Shown: piece after piece, positions 26,358 through 37,418 of the stretch
Numbering within the stretch: the first letter of the stretch is position 1
Layout: each line of letters begins with the position of its first letter
Assembly (NCBI RefSeq): GCF_031458115.1
Contig: NZ_JAVDXV010000003.1
Span: 310,001 to 374,000 of the forward strand
From: Pelomonas asaccharophilus_A
GTDB lineage: Bacteria > Pseudomonadota > Gammaproteobacteria > Burkholderiales > Burkholderiaceae_C
Direction of reading: 5' to 3'
Length of the DNA: 64,000 nucleotides
Position numbers and translations under genes: made by a program
Notes under the pieces: model-generated
Seen by the model: the letters and a program-made list of their open reading frames with translations, nothing else
What the model was told of the DNA's origin: nothing
The model's database searches: none

Positions 26358-27861
26358 CCCGACGACTCGTCACGCTTTTGACCCTGCTGCCCGCCTGTGC
26401 GCTGGCCACGCCCGATGGCACGCCGTTCGCGACGCTGAACACCGTGCGCCCCGCCACGGTGGAAGCCAATTGGACGCGCATGAAGATGCCCGACGGCGGC
26501 CGCACCGCGTTCGCGTCGGTCAGCTACCTGGTGGCCTATGACGACGACTGGGGCTTCGGCCCCGGCTTCTACGGCACGGCCAAGGGCAACTACGGCGGCA
26601 TCTTCACGGTGGGCTTCACGGGCCAGCGGCGCTGGCGGCTGAACAGCAGCACGCATCTGGCGGCCAGCCTGTACGTGGGCGCGGGCGGCGGGCTGTCCAA
26701 CTCGACCATGCGCTTCGGCGGCGGGCTGATGCTGCGCCCGGAGCTGTCGCTGCGCACCGAGAACGGCGGCTGGTACACGGGCGTGGGCATCTCGCAGATC
26801 CGCTTCCCCAGCGGCAACGTGAAGAGCGGCGTGGGTCTGGCGTTCACGGTGGGCCGGGCGATGGACTTCGCGAGCTTCCCGCCCAGCGATGCGGGCAAGC
26901 CGGCGCGCGCCGGCCGGCGCTCGGGCCTGGGCTTCGACGAGATCGCGCTGACGGGCGGCATCGAGAAGCCGCGCGCGTCCAGCCGCACGCGCACCGGCAA
27001 GCCCTATGCGGGCAAGGTCGGCAAGGCCGGCGCCGACCTGCGCCAGTACGTGGCCGACGGCAGCTGGTGGGGCTTCGAGGCCGCCGGCGCGGCCAAGGGC
27101 GGCGTGGACGGCTACATGGAAGTGCTGGGCCAGATCGGCCAGGACTGGGCGCCGTTCGGCACGCCGGCGCTTCGCATCGGCGGCCAGCTGGGCGCCGGCC
27201 TGGGCGGCGGCGGCGATGTGGACACCGGCAATGGCTGGCTGCTGCGCGCCGGGCCCACGCTGCGCTGGATCACTCCGTGGGGGCCGACCGTGCGCGTGGA
27301 TGCCGGCATCACGCACGCGCCCAGCGGCTCTTACAGCGCGCCGTTCGTGCGCGCGGTGCTCGCCATGCCGCTGGACCGCACCCCTCGGCTGATCGAGAAC
27401 GACCCCGGCGGCACTGTGCGCGTGCAGCAGCTGGGTGCCAGCGTCATGCACCTGCCGCGCGTGCGCTTCAAGGACGGGCGGCAGGAGTCGGTCAGCCATC
27501 TGGCCGTCAACATGTCGCGCGAGTTCTCGCCGCGTGTCTATGGCACGGCGCAGGCCGGCAGCGCGGCGGTGGGCAGCGCGGGCGCCTATTCGTTCGGCCT
27601 GTTCGGCCTGGGCGTGCAAAGCGCCCCGCTGTGGGGCCGCACGCGCGTGGGCGCGGAATGGCTGGTCGGCGCGGCTGGCGGCGGCGGCGTCAAGGTGGGC
27701 GGCGGCGCGGTGACGCAGGCCGAGGTCTGGGCGCAGTGGGAGCTGGCCGAGCGGCTGCGGCTGCGCGCCGGCGTCGGCCAGTTCCGCACGATCCGCGGCG
27801 GCGACCAGTCGACGCCGTTGACCCATCTGCAGCTCAGCTACGCGTTGGGAGTGCTGCAGCG

Positions 27862-27865
<4 letters not shown>
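26354..27865 (+). CDS. Predicted outer-membrane beta-barrel protein, unknown function
   Basis: A 503-residue protein with a signal peptide (MTRRLVTLLTLLPACALA) and no family I recognise. It is rich in Gly and aromatic residues with many alternating strands: FGPGFYGTAKGNYGGIFTVGFTG, LAASLYVGAGGGLSNSTMRFGGGLMLRPELSL, GVGISQIRFPSG, and the C-terminal THLQLSYALGVLQR. These suggest an outer-membrane barrel or a porin-like adhesin. A basic linker (KPRASSRTRTGKPYAGKVGKAG) near residue 200 splits two halves. It sits between xerC and rlmI with ATGA overlaps on both sides, so it is translated with housekeeping genes. Confidence 0.72.
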
Positions 27866-29032
<1,167 letters not shown>

Positions 29033-29043
<11 letters not shown>

Positions 29044-30100
29044 CGGCGTTGCGGCGGCGGCGCGCCCAGGCGACGACACCCAGGCCGCCGATCAGCAGCG
29101 CGTAGCTGGCGGGCTCCGGCACCGGTGCGGCGAGATCCCAGCCGATGGCGTCGAACGCCGTCAGGTCCTGCGGGAACGCGTCATACGACTGGCCGAAGCT
29201 GACGGTGGGCTTCATCAGCGTCAGCCCGCTGTTGACGAAATGGCTGGCCTGCCAGCCGTCGCCGTGCTCCTGCCCGGTGGAGAAGCCGGCGATGTTGGTG
29301 GCGCCGCCGTCCACCGAGAAGTAGGGCGAGCCGCCCACGCGCAGGTCCAGCACGCCAGCGGCGGAATAGCGGAACAGGTCCAGCGAATAGAAGATGGTCT
29401 GGTTCTCGAACCGGTTGGCAGCCGTCTCGAGGCCGCAGGGGTTGGCGGCGCCGGCACAGTTGTCGATGAAGTCCACGCCCGACACGAAGCCCAGCGCATG
29501 GCCGATCTCGTGCTCGGCCACGGTGATGAAGTCCATCTGACCCGCCGGCACGGAGCCGTTCACGCGGCTGTAGGCAAAGCTGCCGGCGAAGCCGTTCGCG
29601 AAGGTGATGCTGGCATCGGGCTGGCTCAGGCCGGTGCCGACCGTTTGGCCCAGCGCCTTCGCGTTGGCCGTGGTCAGGAACAGTTGCCGGTTGTTCGTGG
29701 AGCCGTCGTTGTCCAGGCGCGAGGTCAGATTGCCTTGCGTGGACTGGAAGGTGAGGGCCGAACCGGACTGCAGGTGGGCGACGGCGCTGGTGTCGGTGGC
29801 CGATTGAGCGTCCGCCGTGAGCAGGCCGCGCAGTGCGCTGTAGCTGACCAGCGTCTTGGTCGACGAGGCCTCGGCCAACACGCCGCTGCCCAGGTTGCCG
29901 AAACCGACCTCGATGTAGACGGTGACGTTGTCGCTCAGCATGCGTTCCCAGTAGCTGGCGGCCGACTCGAAGCCGGCGAGCTGCTGGGCGGTCAGCGAGC
30001 CGTTCTGGATCAGCACGATGTCCAGTGCCTGGGCCGATGAGGCCAGACCGGCGAGTGCCAGCGCGAGGGTGGCGGGACGGAAGGACGAGCGGGCGTGCAT
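29033..30100 (-). CDS. Secreted PEP-CTERM metalloprotease (NF038122-like)
   Basis: A 355-residue exported protein: signal peptide (to about 25, ASSAQA), a zinc-protease domain with HEIGHALGFVSGVD (His197, Glu198, His201), and a C-terminal PEP-CTERM sorting tail (PVPEPASYALLIGGLGVVAWARRRR). The sorting tag is normally cut by an exosortase, which is not in this window. Overall sequence (ALDIVLIQNGSL..., GLTLMKPTVSFGQSYDAFPQDLTAFDAIGWDL) agrees with the NF038122 metalloprotease family. Its 3' end overlaps rlmI by 11 bp. The 87 bp upstream gap contains no recognisable operator. Confidence 0.87.
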
Positions 30101-30187
30101 ATGGGGCTCCAGACGGCGGGGGGCCGGGCATTCTGGATCCGTCGGGCTGGCAAATTGCCCCCGGGCTTGCGGGGAGCCCCTGTTGAA

Positions 30188-30658
30188 CTAGGGGGGCGGT
30201 AGCGTGATGCGCGTGTCGAACTTGGCCCGCTTCACGCTGAAGAAGGCCTTGATGTTGCGCACGTTGGCGTGCTGCGTCAGCAGGCGCTGCGTCAGCGCGT
30301 GATAGGCCGGCATGTCGGCCACCTGCACCACCAGCACGAAGTCGGGCCCTGGAGACACGCGCCAGCACTGCTGCACGGCGGCTTCCTGCACGGCGCGGGC
30401 CTCGAAGGCATCCAGGTGCTCGGCACCCTGGCGATCCAGCGTGATCTCGAGGATGGCCGACAGGCCCGCGCCCAGCTTGTCGGGCGACAGCAGCGCGACG
30501 CGCCGCTCCACGACGCCGGCGTCCACCAGCCGCTTCACGCGGCGCAGGCAGGTGGCCGGCGACACCGCCACACGGGCGGCCAGATCCTGGTTGCTCAGCG
30601 AGGCATCGGCCTGCAGGGCGTCTAGCAAGCGCAGATCGATGGCGTCGAAATCGTTCAT
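30188..30658 (-). CDS. Lrp/AsnC family transcriptional regulator
   Basis: A 156-residue regulator. The N-terminal HTH domain (FDAIDLRLLDALQADASLSNQDLAARVAVSPATCLRRVKRL) is followed by a C-terminal RAM/ligand domain (PDFVLVVQVADMPAYHALTQRLL). These proteins usually sense amino acids as dimers or octamers. Divergent from glmS; two inverted repeats in the shared 139 bp intergenic region are good candidates for its own operator. The regulated genes are not otherwise evident. Confidence 0.92.
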   Translation of the reverse strand: MNDFDAIDLRLLDALQADASLSNQDLAARVAVSPATCLRRVKRLVDAGVVERRVALLSPDKLGAGLSAILEITLDRQGAEHLDAFEARAVQEAAVQQCWRVSPGPDFVLVVQVADMPAYHALTQRLLTQHANVRNIKAFFSVKRAKFDTRITLPPP

Positions 30659-30676
30659 TTGCGCTGATATTCTGGA

Positions 30677-30729
30677 TGAAAATTTCTTGCTGACGATTGT
30701 GGGAAATTTTCATTCACATTGTTGTGAAT
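30677..30729. promoter_or_regulatory. Two AT-rich palindromes between Lrp-type regulator and glmS
   Basis: TGAAAATTTC (30677-30686) is repeated as its exact reverse complement GAAATTTTCA (30703-30712) with 16 bp between. Immediately after, ATTCACA (30712-30718) pairs with TGTGAAT (30723-30729) across 4 bp. The AT-richness stands out in this ~70% GC region. Binding by the adjacent Lrp-type regulator is likely (autoregulation), with possible effect on glmS. Confidence 0.6.
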
Positions 30730-30797
30730 TTTGAATGCATATGCCGTTGCGCCTTGCCTAGCATGCGTCATCTCAGAACGGAAGCAAGAGCAAATCC

Positions 30798-32657
30798 ATG
30801 TGCGGCATCGTCGGCGCGGTCAGTCAGCGCAACATCGTTCCCATCCTCGTTGAGGGCCTGAAGCGGCTGGAGTACCGCGGCTACGACTCCTGCGGCGTCG
30901 CCGTGCACCAGGACGGCGGCCTGCGCCGCGCGCGCTCCACGTCGCGCGTGGCCGAGTTGCAGCATCAGGCCGACCAGGACGGCATCACGGCCGGCACCGG
31001 CATCGCCCACACGCGCTGGGCCACGCACGGCGCACCGGCGGTGCACAACGCCCACCCCCATTTCTCGGCCGGCCCCAACGCCAGCGCCGACGGCACCGGC
31101 CGCATCGCGCTGGTCCACAACGGCATCATCGAGAACCACGACGAACTGCGCGCCGAGCTGAAGGCGCGCGGCTACCAGTTCAACAGCCAGACCGACACCG
31201 AGGTCATCGCCCATCTGATCGACAACCTCTACAGCGGCGACCTGCTGGACGCCGTGCAGCAGGCGCTGCCGCGGCTGAAGGGCGCCTACGCGGTGGCCGT
31301 TTTCTGCCGCGACGAGCCGCACCGCGTCGTCGCCGCGCGCGAGGGCTCGCCGCTGGTGCTGGGCGTGGGCGAGCAGGAGAACTTTGTCGCGTCTGACGCG
31401 ATGGCGCTGGCCGGCGTGACGGACCAGATCGTCTACCTCGAAGAAGGCGACGTGGTGGACCTGCAGCTGGGCCGCTACTGGCTGAGCCGCCTGGACACGA
31501 CGACGGGCCGCTACGGCGCCGTGCAGCGCGAGGTCAAGACCGTGCACGCGCACAGCGGCGCGGCCGAACTGGGCCCCTACCGCCACTACATGCAGAAGGA
31601 AATCTTCGAGCAGCCCGTGGCCATCGCCAACACGCTGGATGCGGTGACCGGCATCAGCCCGGAGCTGTTCGGCGACGGCGCCTACCGCGTGTTCAAGGAG
31701 ATCGACAAGGTCCTGATCCTGGCCTGCGGCACCAGCTACTACTCGGGGTCGACCGCCAAGTACTGGCTGGAGAGCATCGCCAAGATCCCGACCTCGGTCG
31801 AGATCGCCAGCGAGTACCGCTACCGCGACAGCGTGCCCGACCCCAAGACGCTGGTCGTCACCATCAGCCAGAGCGGCGAGACGGCCGACACCATCGCCGC
31901 GCTGAAGCATGCGCGCTCGCTGGGCATGAAGCACACGCTGACCATCTGCAACGTCGCCACCAGCGCCATGGTGCGCGAATGCGAGCTGGCCTACATCACG
32001 CGTGCCGGCGTCGAGATCGGCGTGGCCTCCACCAAGGCCTTCACGACGCAGCTGGTGGGCCTGTTCCTGCTGACGTTGGCGCTGGCGCAGACCCGCGGCC
32101 ACCTGACCGAAGCCGAGGAAACCGAGCACCTGAAGGACCTGCGCCACCTGCCCGTCGCCGTGCAGGCCGTGCTGGCGCTGGAGCCGCAGGTCATCGCGTG
32201 GAGCGAGGAGTTCGCGCGCAAGGAGAACGCGCTGTTCCTCGCCCGCGGCCTGCATTACCCGATCGCGATGGAAGGTGCGCTCAAGCTCAAGGAGATCACC
32301 TACATCCACGCCGAGGCCTATGCCGCGGGCGAACTCAAGCACGGCCCGCTGGCCCTCGTCACGTCGGAGATGCCGGTCGTGACCGTGGCGCCCAACGACG
32401 CGCTGCTGGAGAAGCTCAAGAGCAACATGCAGGAAGTCCGCGCGCGCGGCGGCCAACTCTATGTGTTTGCCGACGGCGACACCGCCATCGAAAGCGAGGC
32501 CGGCCTGCACGTCATCCGCATGCCCGAGCACTACGGCGCGCTGTCGCCCATCCTGCACGTGGTGCCGCTGCAGCTGCTGGCGTATCACACGGCCTGCGCG
32601 CGGGGCACGGACGTGGACAAGCCCCGCAACCTGGCGAAGTCCGTGACCGTCGAGTGA
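30798..32657 (+). CDS. glmS: Glutamine-fructose-6-phosphate aminotransferase
   Basis: A 619-residue enzyme making glucosamine-6-phosphate for cell-wall and LPS precursors. The N-terminal glutaminase domain begins MCGIVGAVSQ with catalytic Cys2. Two SIS isomerase domains follow (ILACGTSYYSGSTAKYWLE; SQSGETADTIAAL; ARGLHYPIAMEGALKLKEITYIHAEAYAAGELKHGPLALV), and the conserved C-terminus ends PRNLAKSVTVE. Full length. The start is ATG 30798 with GGAAGCAAGAG upstream. Its TGA overlaps the GTG of truD. Confidence 0.97.
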   Translation: MCGIVGAVSQRNIVPILVEGLKRLEYRGYDSCGVAVHQDGGLRRARSTSRVAELQHQADQDGITAGTGIAHTRWATHGAPAVHNAHPHFSAGPNASADGTGRIALVHNGIIENHDELRAELKARGYQFNSQTDTEVIAHLIDNLYSGDLLDAVQQALPRLKGAYAVAVFCRDEPHRVVAAREGSPLVLGVGEQENFVASDAMALAGVTDQIVYLEEGDVVDLQLGRYWLSRLDTTTGRYGAVQREVKTVHAHSGAAELGPYRHYMQKEIFEQPVAIANTLDAVTGISPELFGDGAYRVFKEIDKVLILACGTSYYSGSTAKYWLESIAKIPTSVEIASEYRYRDSVPDPKTLVVTISQSGETADTIAALKHARSLGMKHTLTICNVATSAMVRECELAYITRAGVEIGVASTKAFTTQLVGLFLLTLALAQTRGHLTEAEETEHLKDLRHLPVAVQAVLALEPQVIAWSEEFARKENALFLARGLHYPIAMEGALKLKEITYIHAEAYAAGELKHGPLALVTSEMPVVTVAPNDALLEKLKSNMQEVRARGGQLYVFADGDTAIESEAGLHVIRMPEHYGALSPILHVVPLQLLAYHTACARGTDVDKPRNLAKSVTVE

Positions 32658-33667
32658 GCGACGCGCAGTACACCACCCTGCCGGCGTGGCCCAGCGCCTA
32701 TCCGGCCAGCGGCGCGAGCGCCACGCTGAAGCTCCTCAACGAGGACTTCATCGTGACCGAGCTGCCGCTGCAGTTGCCCGCGGGTGAAGGCGAGCACCTC
32801 TGGCTGGACGTCGAGAAGAACGGGGCGAACACCGCCTTCGTCGCCCAGCAACTGGCCGTGGCGGCTGGGGTCAATGAGTGGGACGTGGGCTACGCCGGCC
32901 TCAAGGACCGCTACGCCATCACGCGCCAGTGGTTCAGCATCTATCTTCCCAAGGGCGAGACGCCCGACCTGACCCAGCTTCAGCACCCCGAATTCAAGGT
33001 GCTGGGCCAGAGCCGGCATGTGAAGAAGCTGCGCCCCGGCGATCTGCAGGGCAACCGGTTCCGCATCGCGTTGCGTGACGTGACCGGCAACCTCGATGCC
33101 ATCGAGGCCAATCTGAACGCCGTGGCGTCGCAGGGCGTGCCCAACTACTTTGGTGCACAGCGCTTCGGCTTTGACGGCGGCAACGTCGAGCAGGGCCGCG
33201 CCATGCTGGCGCGCGAGATCCGCGTGCGCAACCCGAAGAAGAAGGGCATCTACCTGTCGGCGGTGCGCTCCTTCGTCTTCAATGAGGTGCTGGCGCTGCG
33301 CATTCAGCAGGGACTCTGGGGCAAGACCCTGCCCGGCGACGTGATGGACGAGGCCGGCCGGCCCACCGGACCGCTGTGGGGAAGAGGCCGCGTGCCCACC
33401 ACCGATGAAGCGCAGGCGCTGGAGAACGGCGTGGCCGCACGTCACGCCAGCTTGTGCGACGGCATGGAGCACGCCGGGCTGGACCAGGAGCGCCGCGCGT
33501 TGGTGGCGAGCCCGGTGGACCTGTCGTGGGAGTGGCCGCAAGCCGATCAGCTGGTGCTCACGTTCTCCCTGCCCGCCGGGAACTACGCCACGTCCGTGCT
33601 GAACGAGATCCTCAGCACCACGGAGCCGGATCGGCATGCAGAGCAGGAGCCTGCGGCCGTCGAGTGA
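32654..33667 (+). CDS. truD: tRNA pseudouridine(13) synthase TruD
   Basis: A 337-residue pseudouridine synthase for tRNA position 13. The catalytic Asp85 lies in VGYAGLKDRYAITRQWFS; the TRUD-domain motif VPNYFGAQRFGFDGGNVEQGRAM and SAVRSFVFNEVLALRI are clear. GTG 32654 overlaps glmS by 4 bp (GTGA), so the pair is coupled, though no biochemical link is obvious. The C-terminus (TTEPDRHAEQEPAAVE) is unstructured. Convergent with the MFS gene 26 bp away; no terminator hairpin is apparent. Confidence 0.94.
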   Translation: MSDAQYTTLPAWPSAYPASGASATLKLLNEDFIVTELPLQLPAGEGEHLWLDVEKNGANTAFVAQQLAVAAGVNEWDVGYAGLKDRYAITRQWFSIYLPKGETPDLTQLQHPEFKVLGQSRHVKKLRPGDLQGNRFRIALRDVTGNLDAIEANLNAVASQGVPNYFGAQRFGFDGGNVEQGRAMLAREIRVRNPKKKGIYLSAVRSFVFNEVLALRIQQGLWGKTLPGDVMDEAGRPTGPLWGRGRVPTTDEAQALENGVAARHASLCDGMEHAGLDQERRALVASPVDLSWEWPQADQLVLTFSLPAGNYATSVLNEILSTTEPDRHAEQEPAAVE

Positions 33668-33693
33668 CGGGTCATCAGGCGAGGTGAGCCCGC

Positions 33694-35295
33694 TCAGAGT
33701 GCCAGCAAGTGCTCCACCCGCGGCCTGTCCGGGCCGATGTGCAAGCGCAGGGCCTCGGCCTGCATCTCGGCATCGGCCCTGGAGACCCGGTGGTGCTGGC
33801 GCAGATGCTCCGCCCAGGACTCCACCAGGAACCATTCGATGACGCGCTCGGGCTCGCTGGCGTGCTCCGCCACGCCCCAGGCATAGGCGCCGTCGCGGCG
33901 GCGCTCGCGTTCGACGTGCTTCATCGCTTGCAGGAACGCAGGCAGGTCGTCGCGGCGGATGCGGTACTCCACCTGGATCATCACGGGGCCGCGGTCATGC
34001 GCGACAGGCGCGCTGAGCAGAGGCTCCGGCCAGTGGTTGGAGGGCTGCAGATCGGCCTCGCCGGTGGGCAGCTTGATGCGATGGAAGGCCAGCGCGATGA
34101 CCGCCAGCCCACCCGCGCCGAGCAGCAGCGTCAGCGGCACACCGACTTCCTGCGCCACCAGGCCCCATGACAGGCTGCCCGCGGCCATGGCGCCGTTGAA
34201 CACCATCAGGTAGATCGCCAGGCCTCGGCCACGCACCCAGTTCGGCAGCACCGCCTGGGCCACGCCGTTCAGCGTGGTCAGCGCGACGATCCAGCCAACG
34301 CCCAGCACCCCCATCAGCAGCACGGCCACCCAGCGCGGCGGGGCCACGGCCAGCGCCGCCATCACGCCCGCCGTGAGCCCCGAGGCCAGCAACACCAGGC
34401 CGTCGGCACCGAGCCGGCCGCGCAGGCGCGGCAGCAGCAAGGCGCCGACGATGGCCCCCGCGCCGACGGCTCCCAGCAGCACGCCGTAGTAGCCGGCCGT
34501 GCCACCGAGCATCTGGCGCGCCACCAGCGGCAGCAGCGCCCACACGGAGCTGGCGAACAGGAAGAACGCGGCCGAGCGCAGCAGCACCACGTGCAGTTCT
34601 CGGCTGGCGCGCGCGTAGCGCAGGCCGACGCGCAGTGCGCCGCCGAACTGCTCCTTCAGGCCGTCTTCCTTGGCCTCGGGGCGCTTCCACCACAGCAGCG
34701 CGGCGATGACGAAGATGTAGCTGAGCACGTCGGCCCCGTAGGCGGTGGCAGCGCCAAAGCTGGCCAGCAGCAGGCCGCCGATGGCCGGGCCGACGGCGCG
34801 CGCGATGTTGATGCCCAGCGGTTTCAGCGCGACCGCGCTCTTCAGCTCATCCCGCGACACCAGCTCGGGTACCACGGACTGCCAGGTCGGGCCCATCAGC
34901 GCCGCGCCGACGCCGCCCACGAAGGTCAGCAGCACCAGCCATTCGACGGTCAGCGTCTGCGTGGCAGACAACAGCAGCAGCGCGCCGCTGACGCCGCCCA
35001 GCAGGACCTGCAGCGCGATGAGCAGGCGGCGGCGATCGAGGATGTCTGACAGCACGCCGGCGGGAATGGCCAGCAGGAAGATGGGCAGCGTGGCCGCCGT
35101 CTGGATCAGCGCGACCGCGGCGGGGCTGGCCGACAACTCCGTGACCATCCATGAGCTGGCCACGTCGCGCATGAACGTGCCCAGATTGCCCATGACCGCG
35201 GCCACCCACAGCAGGGCAAACACCGGCTGGCGCAGCGGCGCGAAGCTGCTGGAGCGGGCGGGTGCGGGAGAAGCGTGGGTGTCGGGGCCGGCCAT
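33694..35295 (-). CDS. MFS exporter with C-terminal ABM-like domain (MFS_3/EntS type)
   Basis: A 533-residue protein. Residues ~1-420 form a 12-helix major facilitator of the enterobactin-exporter-like MFS_3 family (PVFALLWVAAVMGNLGTFMRDVASSWMVTELSASP; GVLSDILDRRRLLIALQ). Residues ~430-533 are soluble (MIQVEYRIRRDDLPAFLQAMKHVERERRRDGAYAWGVAEH), resembling a dimeric alpha/beta-barrel ABM domain; this tail is known in MFS_3 members. Likely exports a small hydrophobic or metal-chelating compound; substrate unknown. ATG 35295 is chosen; the frame stays open to 35718 as a shadow. Divergent from the LysR gene. Confidence 0.88.
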   Translation of the reverse strand: MAGPDTHASPAPARSSSFAPLRQPVFALLWVAAVMGNLGTFMRDVASSWMVTELSASPAAVALIQTAATLPIFLLAIPAGVLSDILDRRRLLIALQVLLGGVSGALLLLSATQTLTVEWLVLLTFVGGVGAALMGPTWQSVVPELVSRDELKSAVALKPLGINIARAVGPAIGGLLLASFGAATAYGADVLSYIFVIAALLWWKRPEAKEDGLKEQFGGALRVGLRYARASRELHVVLLRSAAFFLFASSVWALLPLVARQMLGGTAGYYGVLLGAVGAGAIVGALLLPRLRGRLGADGLVLLASGLTAGVMAALAVAPPRWVAVLLMGVLGVGWIVALTTLNGVAQAVLPNWVRGRGLAIYLMVFNGAMAAGSLSWGLVAQEVGVPLTLLLGAGGLAVIALAFHRIKLPTGEADLQPSNHWPEPLLSAPVAHDRGPVMIQVEYRIRRDDLPAFLQAMKHVERERRRDGAYAWGVAEHASEPERVIEWFLVESWAEHLRQHHRVSRADAEMQAEALRLHIGPDRPRVEHLLAL

Positions 35296-35449
35296 GGCCG
35301 CCAGTGTCGTGAGCGGGCGCCATCGCGGGATCCGTAAACGGGCGTAGTTCGCATCGGCCATTTGGTAGAGGCGCAGATGCTCTCCGTGGAGTAGCCCGGC
35401 GCCACGCGGCCTTCCAAACCGTGGGGTTCCGTCGCTACGATGCGCCGCC

Positions 35450-36382
35450 ATGCTCAACCGTATCGACGACGAGATCACCTTCCGCAAGCTCGAGATCCTG
35501 CTGGCCTTCATGGAGAGCGGCAACCTCGCGCGCGCCGCCGAGCGGCTGGGCATCAGCGCGGTCAGCGTGCACCGCGCGCTGCACTCGCTGGAGACGGGCA
35601 CGCGCTGCAGCCTGTTCCGGCTGGAGGGCCGCAACCTGCAACCCACCGACGCGGCCCATGCGCTGGCCGACGTGGCGCGCGAGGTGTTGCAGACCATGTC
35701 ACACGGCATACGCGCCACGCGCGAGATCGCCGGCTACGCGGCGGACCGCATCCGCATCGGCTCGCTGTACTCGCTGACCAGCGGCACCGTGCCGGCCCTC
35801 ATCATGGCGCTGCGGCTGCGCAAGCCCGACATCCAGGCCGAGCTGGTGCTGGGCTCTAACAGCGAGCTGCTGCGCAAGCTCCGGGACGGCGTCGTCGATG
35901 CCACGGTGATGGGTTTTCCCGAGGGTGCCGGCGACGTGGAGTCGCAGCTGCTGTTCGAGGACGACATCTTCTTCGCCGCGCCGGCGCAGTCGCCTTATGC
36001 GCAGCAGCAGGAGATCGACCTGAGCCGCTGCGCCGACGAGCGCTTCGTGTCGCTGGGCGAGGGCTATGTCACGCAGGACCGCTTCGTCGATGCGTTCCGC
36101 GTCGCGGGCTTTGAGCCCCACGTGGCCATGACCACCAACGACATCTTCTCGCTGATGAATCTCGTCGGCGGTGGCATCGGCTGCACGCTGCTGCCCGGAC
36201 GCATCCGCGGCGTGCTGCCGCGCAATGTCTGCCTCGTGCCGCTGCAGCCGCGTTTCCAGATGCGGCAGAAGATCAGCGTGTGCTTCCTGCGCACGCGCGA
36301 GCGCGACCCCAACCTGCTGTCACTGCTGGCCGCCTGCCGCAGCCACTCGGCGGAGTTGGAGGCCGCGCCGCCGCGCGGCTGA
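35450..36382 (+). CDS. mdcR: LysR-type regulator, MdcR-like
   Basis: A 310-residue LysR regulator: N-terminal winged HTH (ITFRKLEILLAFMESGNLARAAERLGISAVSVHRALHSLE) and a periplasmic-binding-fold effector domain (RIRIGSLYSLTSGTVPALIMALRLRKPDIQAELVLGSNSELLRKL). Position beside a malonate decarboxylase operon and overall resemblance support MdcR, which activates mdc genes in the presence of malonate. The shared element GTAA-N2-GTT-N12-TGATTGATC in nearby promoters is the best candidate for its binding site (inference). Converges on the solute-binding-protein gene with 14 bp between stops. Confidence 0.85.
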   Translation: MLNRIDDEITFRKLEILLAFMESGNLARAAERLGISAVSVHRALHSLETGTRCSLFRLEGRNLQPTDAAHALADVAREVLQTMSHGIRATREIAGYAADRIRIGSLYSLTSGTVPALIMALRLRKPDIQAELVLGSNSELLRKLRDGVVDATVMGFPEGAGDVESQLLFEDDIFFAAPAQSPYAQQQEIDLSRCADERFVSLGEGYVTQDRFVDAFRVAGFEPHVAMTTNDIFSLMNLVGGGIGCTLLPGRIRGVLPRNVCLVPLQPRFQMRQKISVCFLRTRERDPNLLSLLAACRSHSAELEAAPPRG

Positions 36383-36396
36383 GCTCCAACCTAGAT

Positions 36397-37350
36397 TCAG
36401 TCGAGCTTGGCGCCCGAGCGCTTCACCACCTCGGCCCAGCGCTTGGTCTCGGCGGCCACCATCTGGCCGAAGGCATCGCCGTAGAGGTTGGGCGTGTCCG
36501 CGCCCAGGCCGTTCCAGATCTTGCGGATCTCCTCCGAGGCGAACGCCGTGCGCAGCTCGGCCTGCATGGCCGCGATCACCTCCTTGGCCGTTCCCTTGGG
36601 CGCCCACAGGCCGTACCAGGTCGACACTTCGTAGCCCGGCACGCCGGCCTCGGCGGCGGTGGGCACGTCGGGGAAGCCGACGGCGCGCTTGGCGCCCGCC
36701 ACGGCCAGCGCCTTCACGCGGCCCGTCTTGATGTGCGGGCTGGACGAGCCCAGGCCATCGAACATCAGCTCGACCTGCCCGGCCACCAGGTCCTGCAGCG
36801 CCGGACCGGCACCGCGGTAGGGGATGTGGGTGATGAAGGTCTTGGTCTGCAACTTGAACAGCTCGCCCGCCAGGTGATGCGAGGTGCCGTTGCCGGCCGA
36901 GCCGTAGTTGAGCCGGCCCGGCTTGGCGCGCACCGCGGCCAGCAGGCCCTTCAGGTCGGGCACCGGCAGCTGGCCGGGGTGCACGACGATGACCTGCGGC
37001 ACGCTGGCCAGCAGCGCGACGGGGATGAAGTCCTCTTCCAGCCGGTAGTCCAGCCGCGGATACATGGACGGCGCGATCGCGTGGTGCACCGCGCCCATGA
37101 AGAAGCTGTTGCCGTCCGGCGCCTGCCGCGAGGCAAAGCCGGCGCCCACCGTGCCGCCGGCGCCGCCCTTGTTGTCGATCAGCACCTGGCGGCCCATCTG
37201 GCGCGTCAGCGCTGCGGTCAGCGGCCGTGCGAAGGCGTCGGTGCCGCCGCCGACGGGGAAGGGAACGATCCAGGTCTGCGGCTTGTTGCCCTGCGCCTGG
37301 GCCAGCCAGGGGGCGGCCAGCATCGCGGGCAGAAGGGTGCGGCGTTTCAT
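36397..37350 (-). CDS. Bug-type tripartite tricarboxylate transporter substrate-binding protein
   Basis: A 317-residue periplasmic binding protein with signal peptide (MKRRTLLPAMLAAPWLAQAQ). Family motifs: WIVPFPVGGGTDAFARPLTAALTRQMGRQVLIDNKGGAGGTVGAGFASRQAPDG, LNYGSAGNGTSHHLAGELFK and HIPYRGAGPALQDLVAGQVELMFDG. The divergent mdc operon and a shared promoter element suggest it binds malonate or a similar dicarboxylate. No TctA/TctB membrane subunits are in the window, so it must use partners elsewhere. The start is ATG 37350 with AGGAGA upstream; the longer frame to 37419 is rejected. Confidence 0.9.
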   Translation of the reverse strand: MKRRTLLPAMLAAPWLAQAQGNKPQTWIVPFPVGGGTDAFARPLTAALTRQMGRQVLIDNKGGAGGTVGAGFASRQAPDGNSFFMGAVHHAIAPSMYPRLDYRLEEDFIPVALLASVPQVIVVHPGQLPVPDLKGLLAAVRAKPGRLNYGSAGNGTSHHLAGELFKLQTKTFITHIPYRGAGPALQDLVAGQVELMFDGLGSSSPHIKTGRVKALAVAGAKRAVGFPDVPTAAEAGVPGYEVSTWYGLWAPKGTAKEVIAAMQAELRTAFASEEIRKIWNGLGADTPNLYGDAFGQMVAAETKRWAEVVKRSGAKLD

Positions 37351-37418
37351 CGTGATGTCTCCTCTTGTGTGGGCCGGCTGCCGGTGCACTGATGGCACAG
37401 CGCGGTGCGGGCGTCGCA

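Noticed and set aside
29401..29450. GAACCGGTT inside the metalloprotease gene as a second LacI-type operator
   Set aside because: Only the 9-base core matches, the flanks are not symmetric, and it lies within coding sequence.
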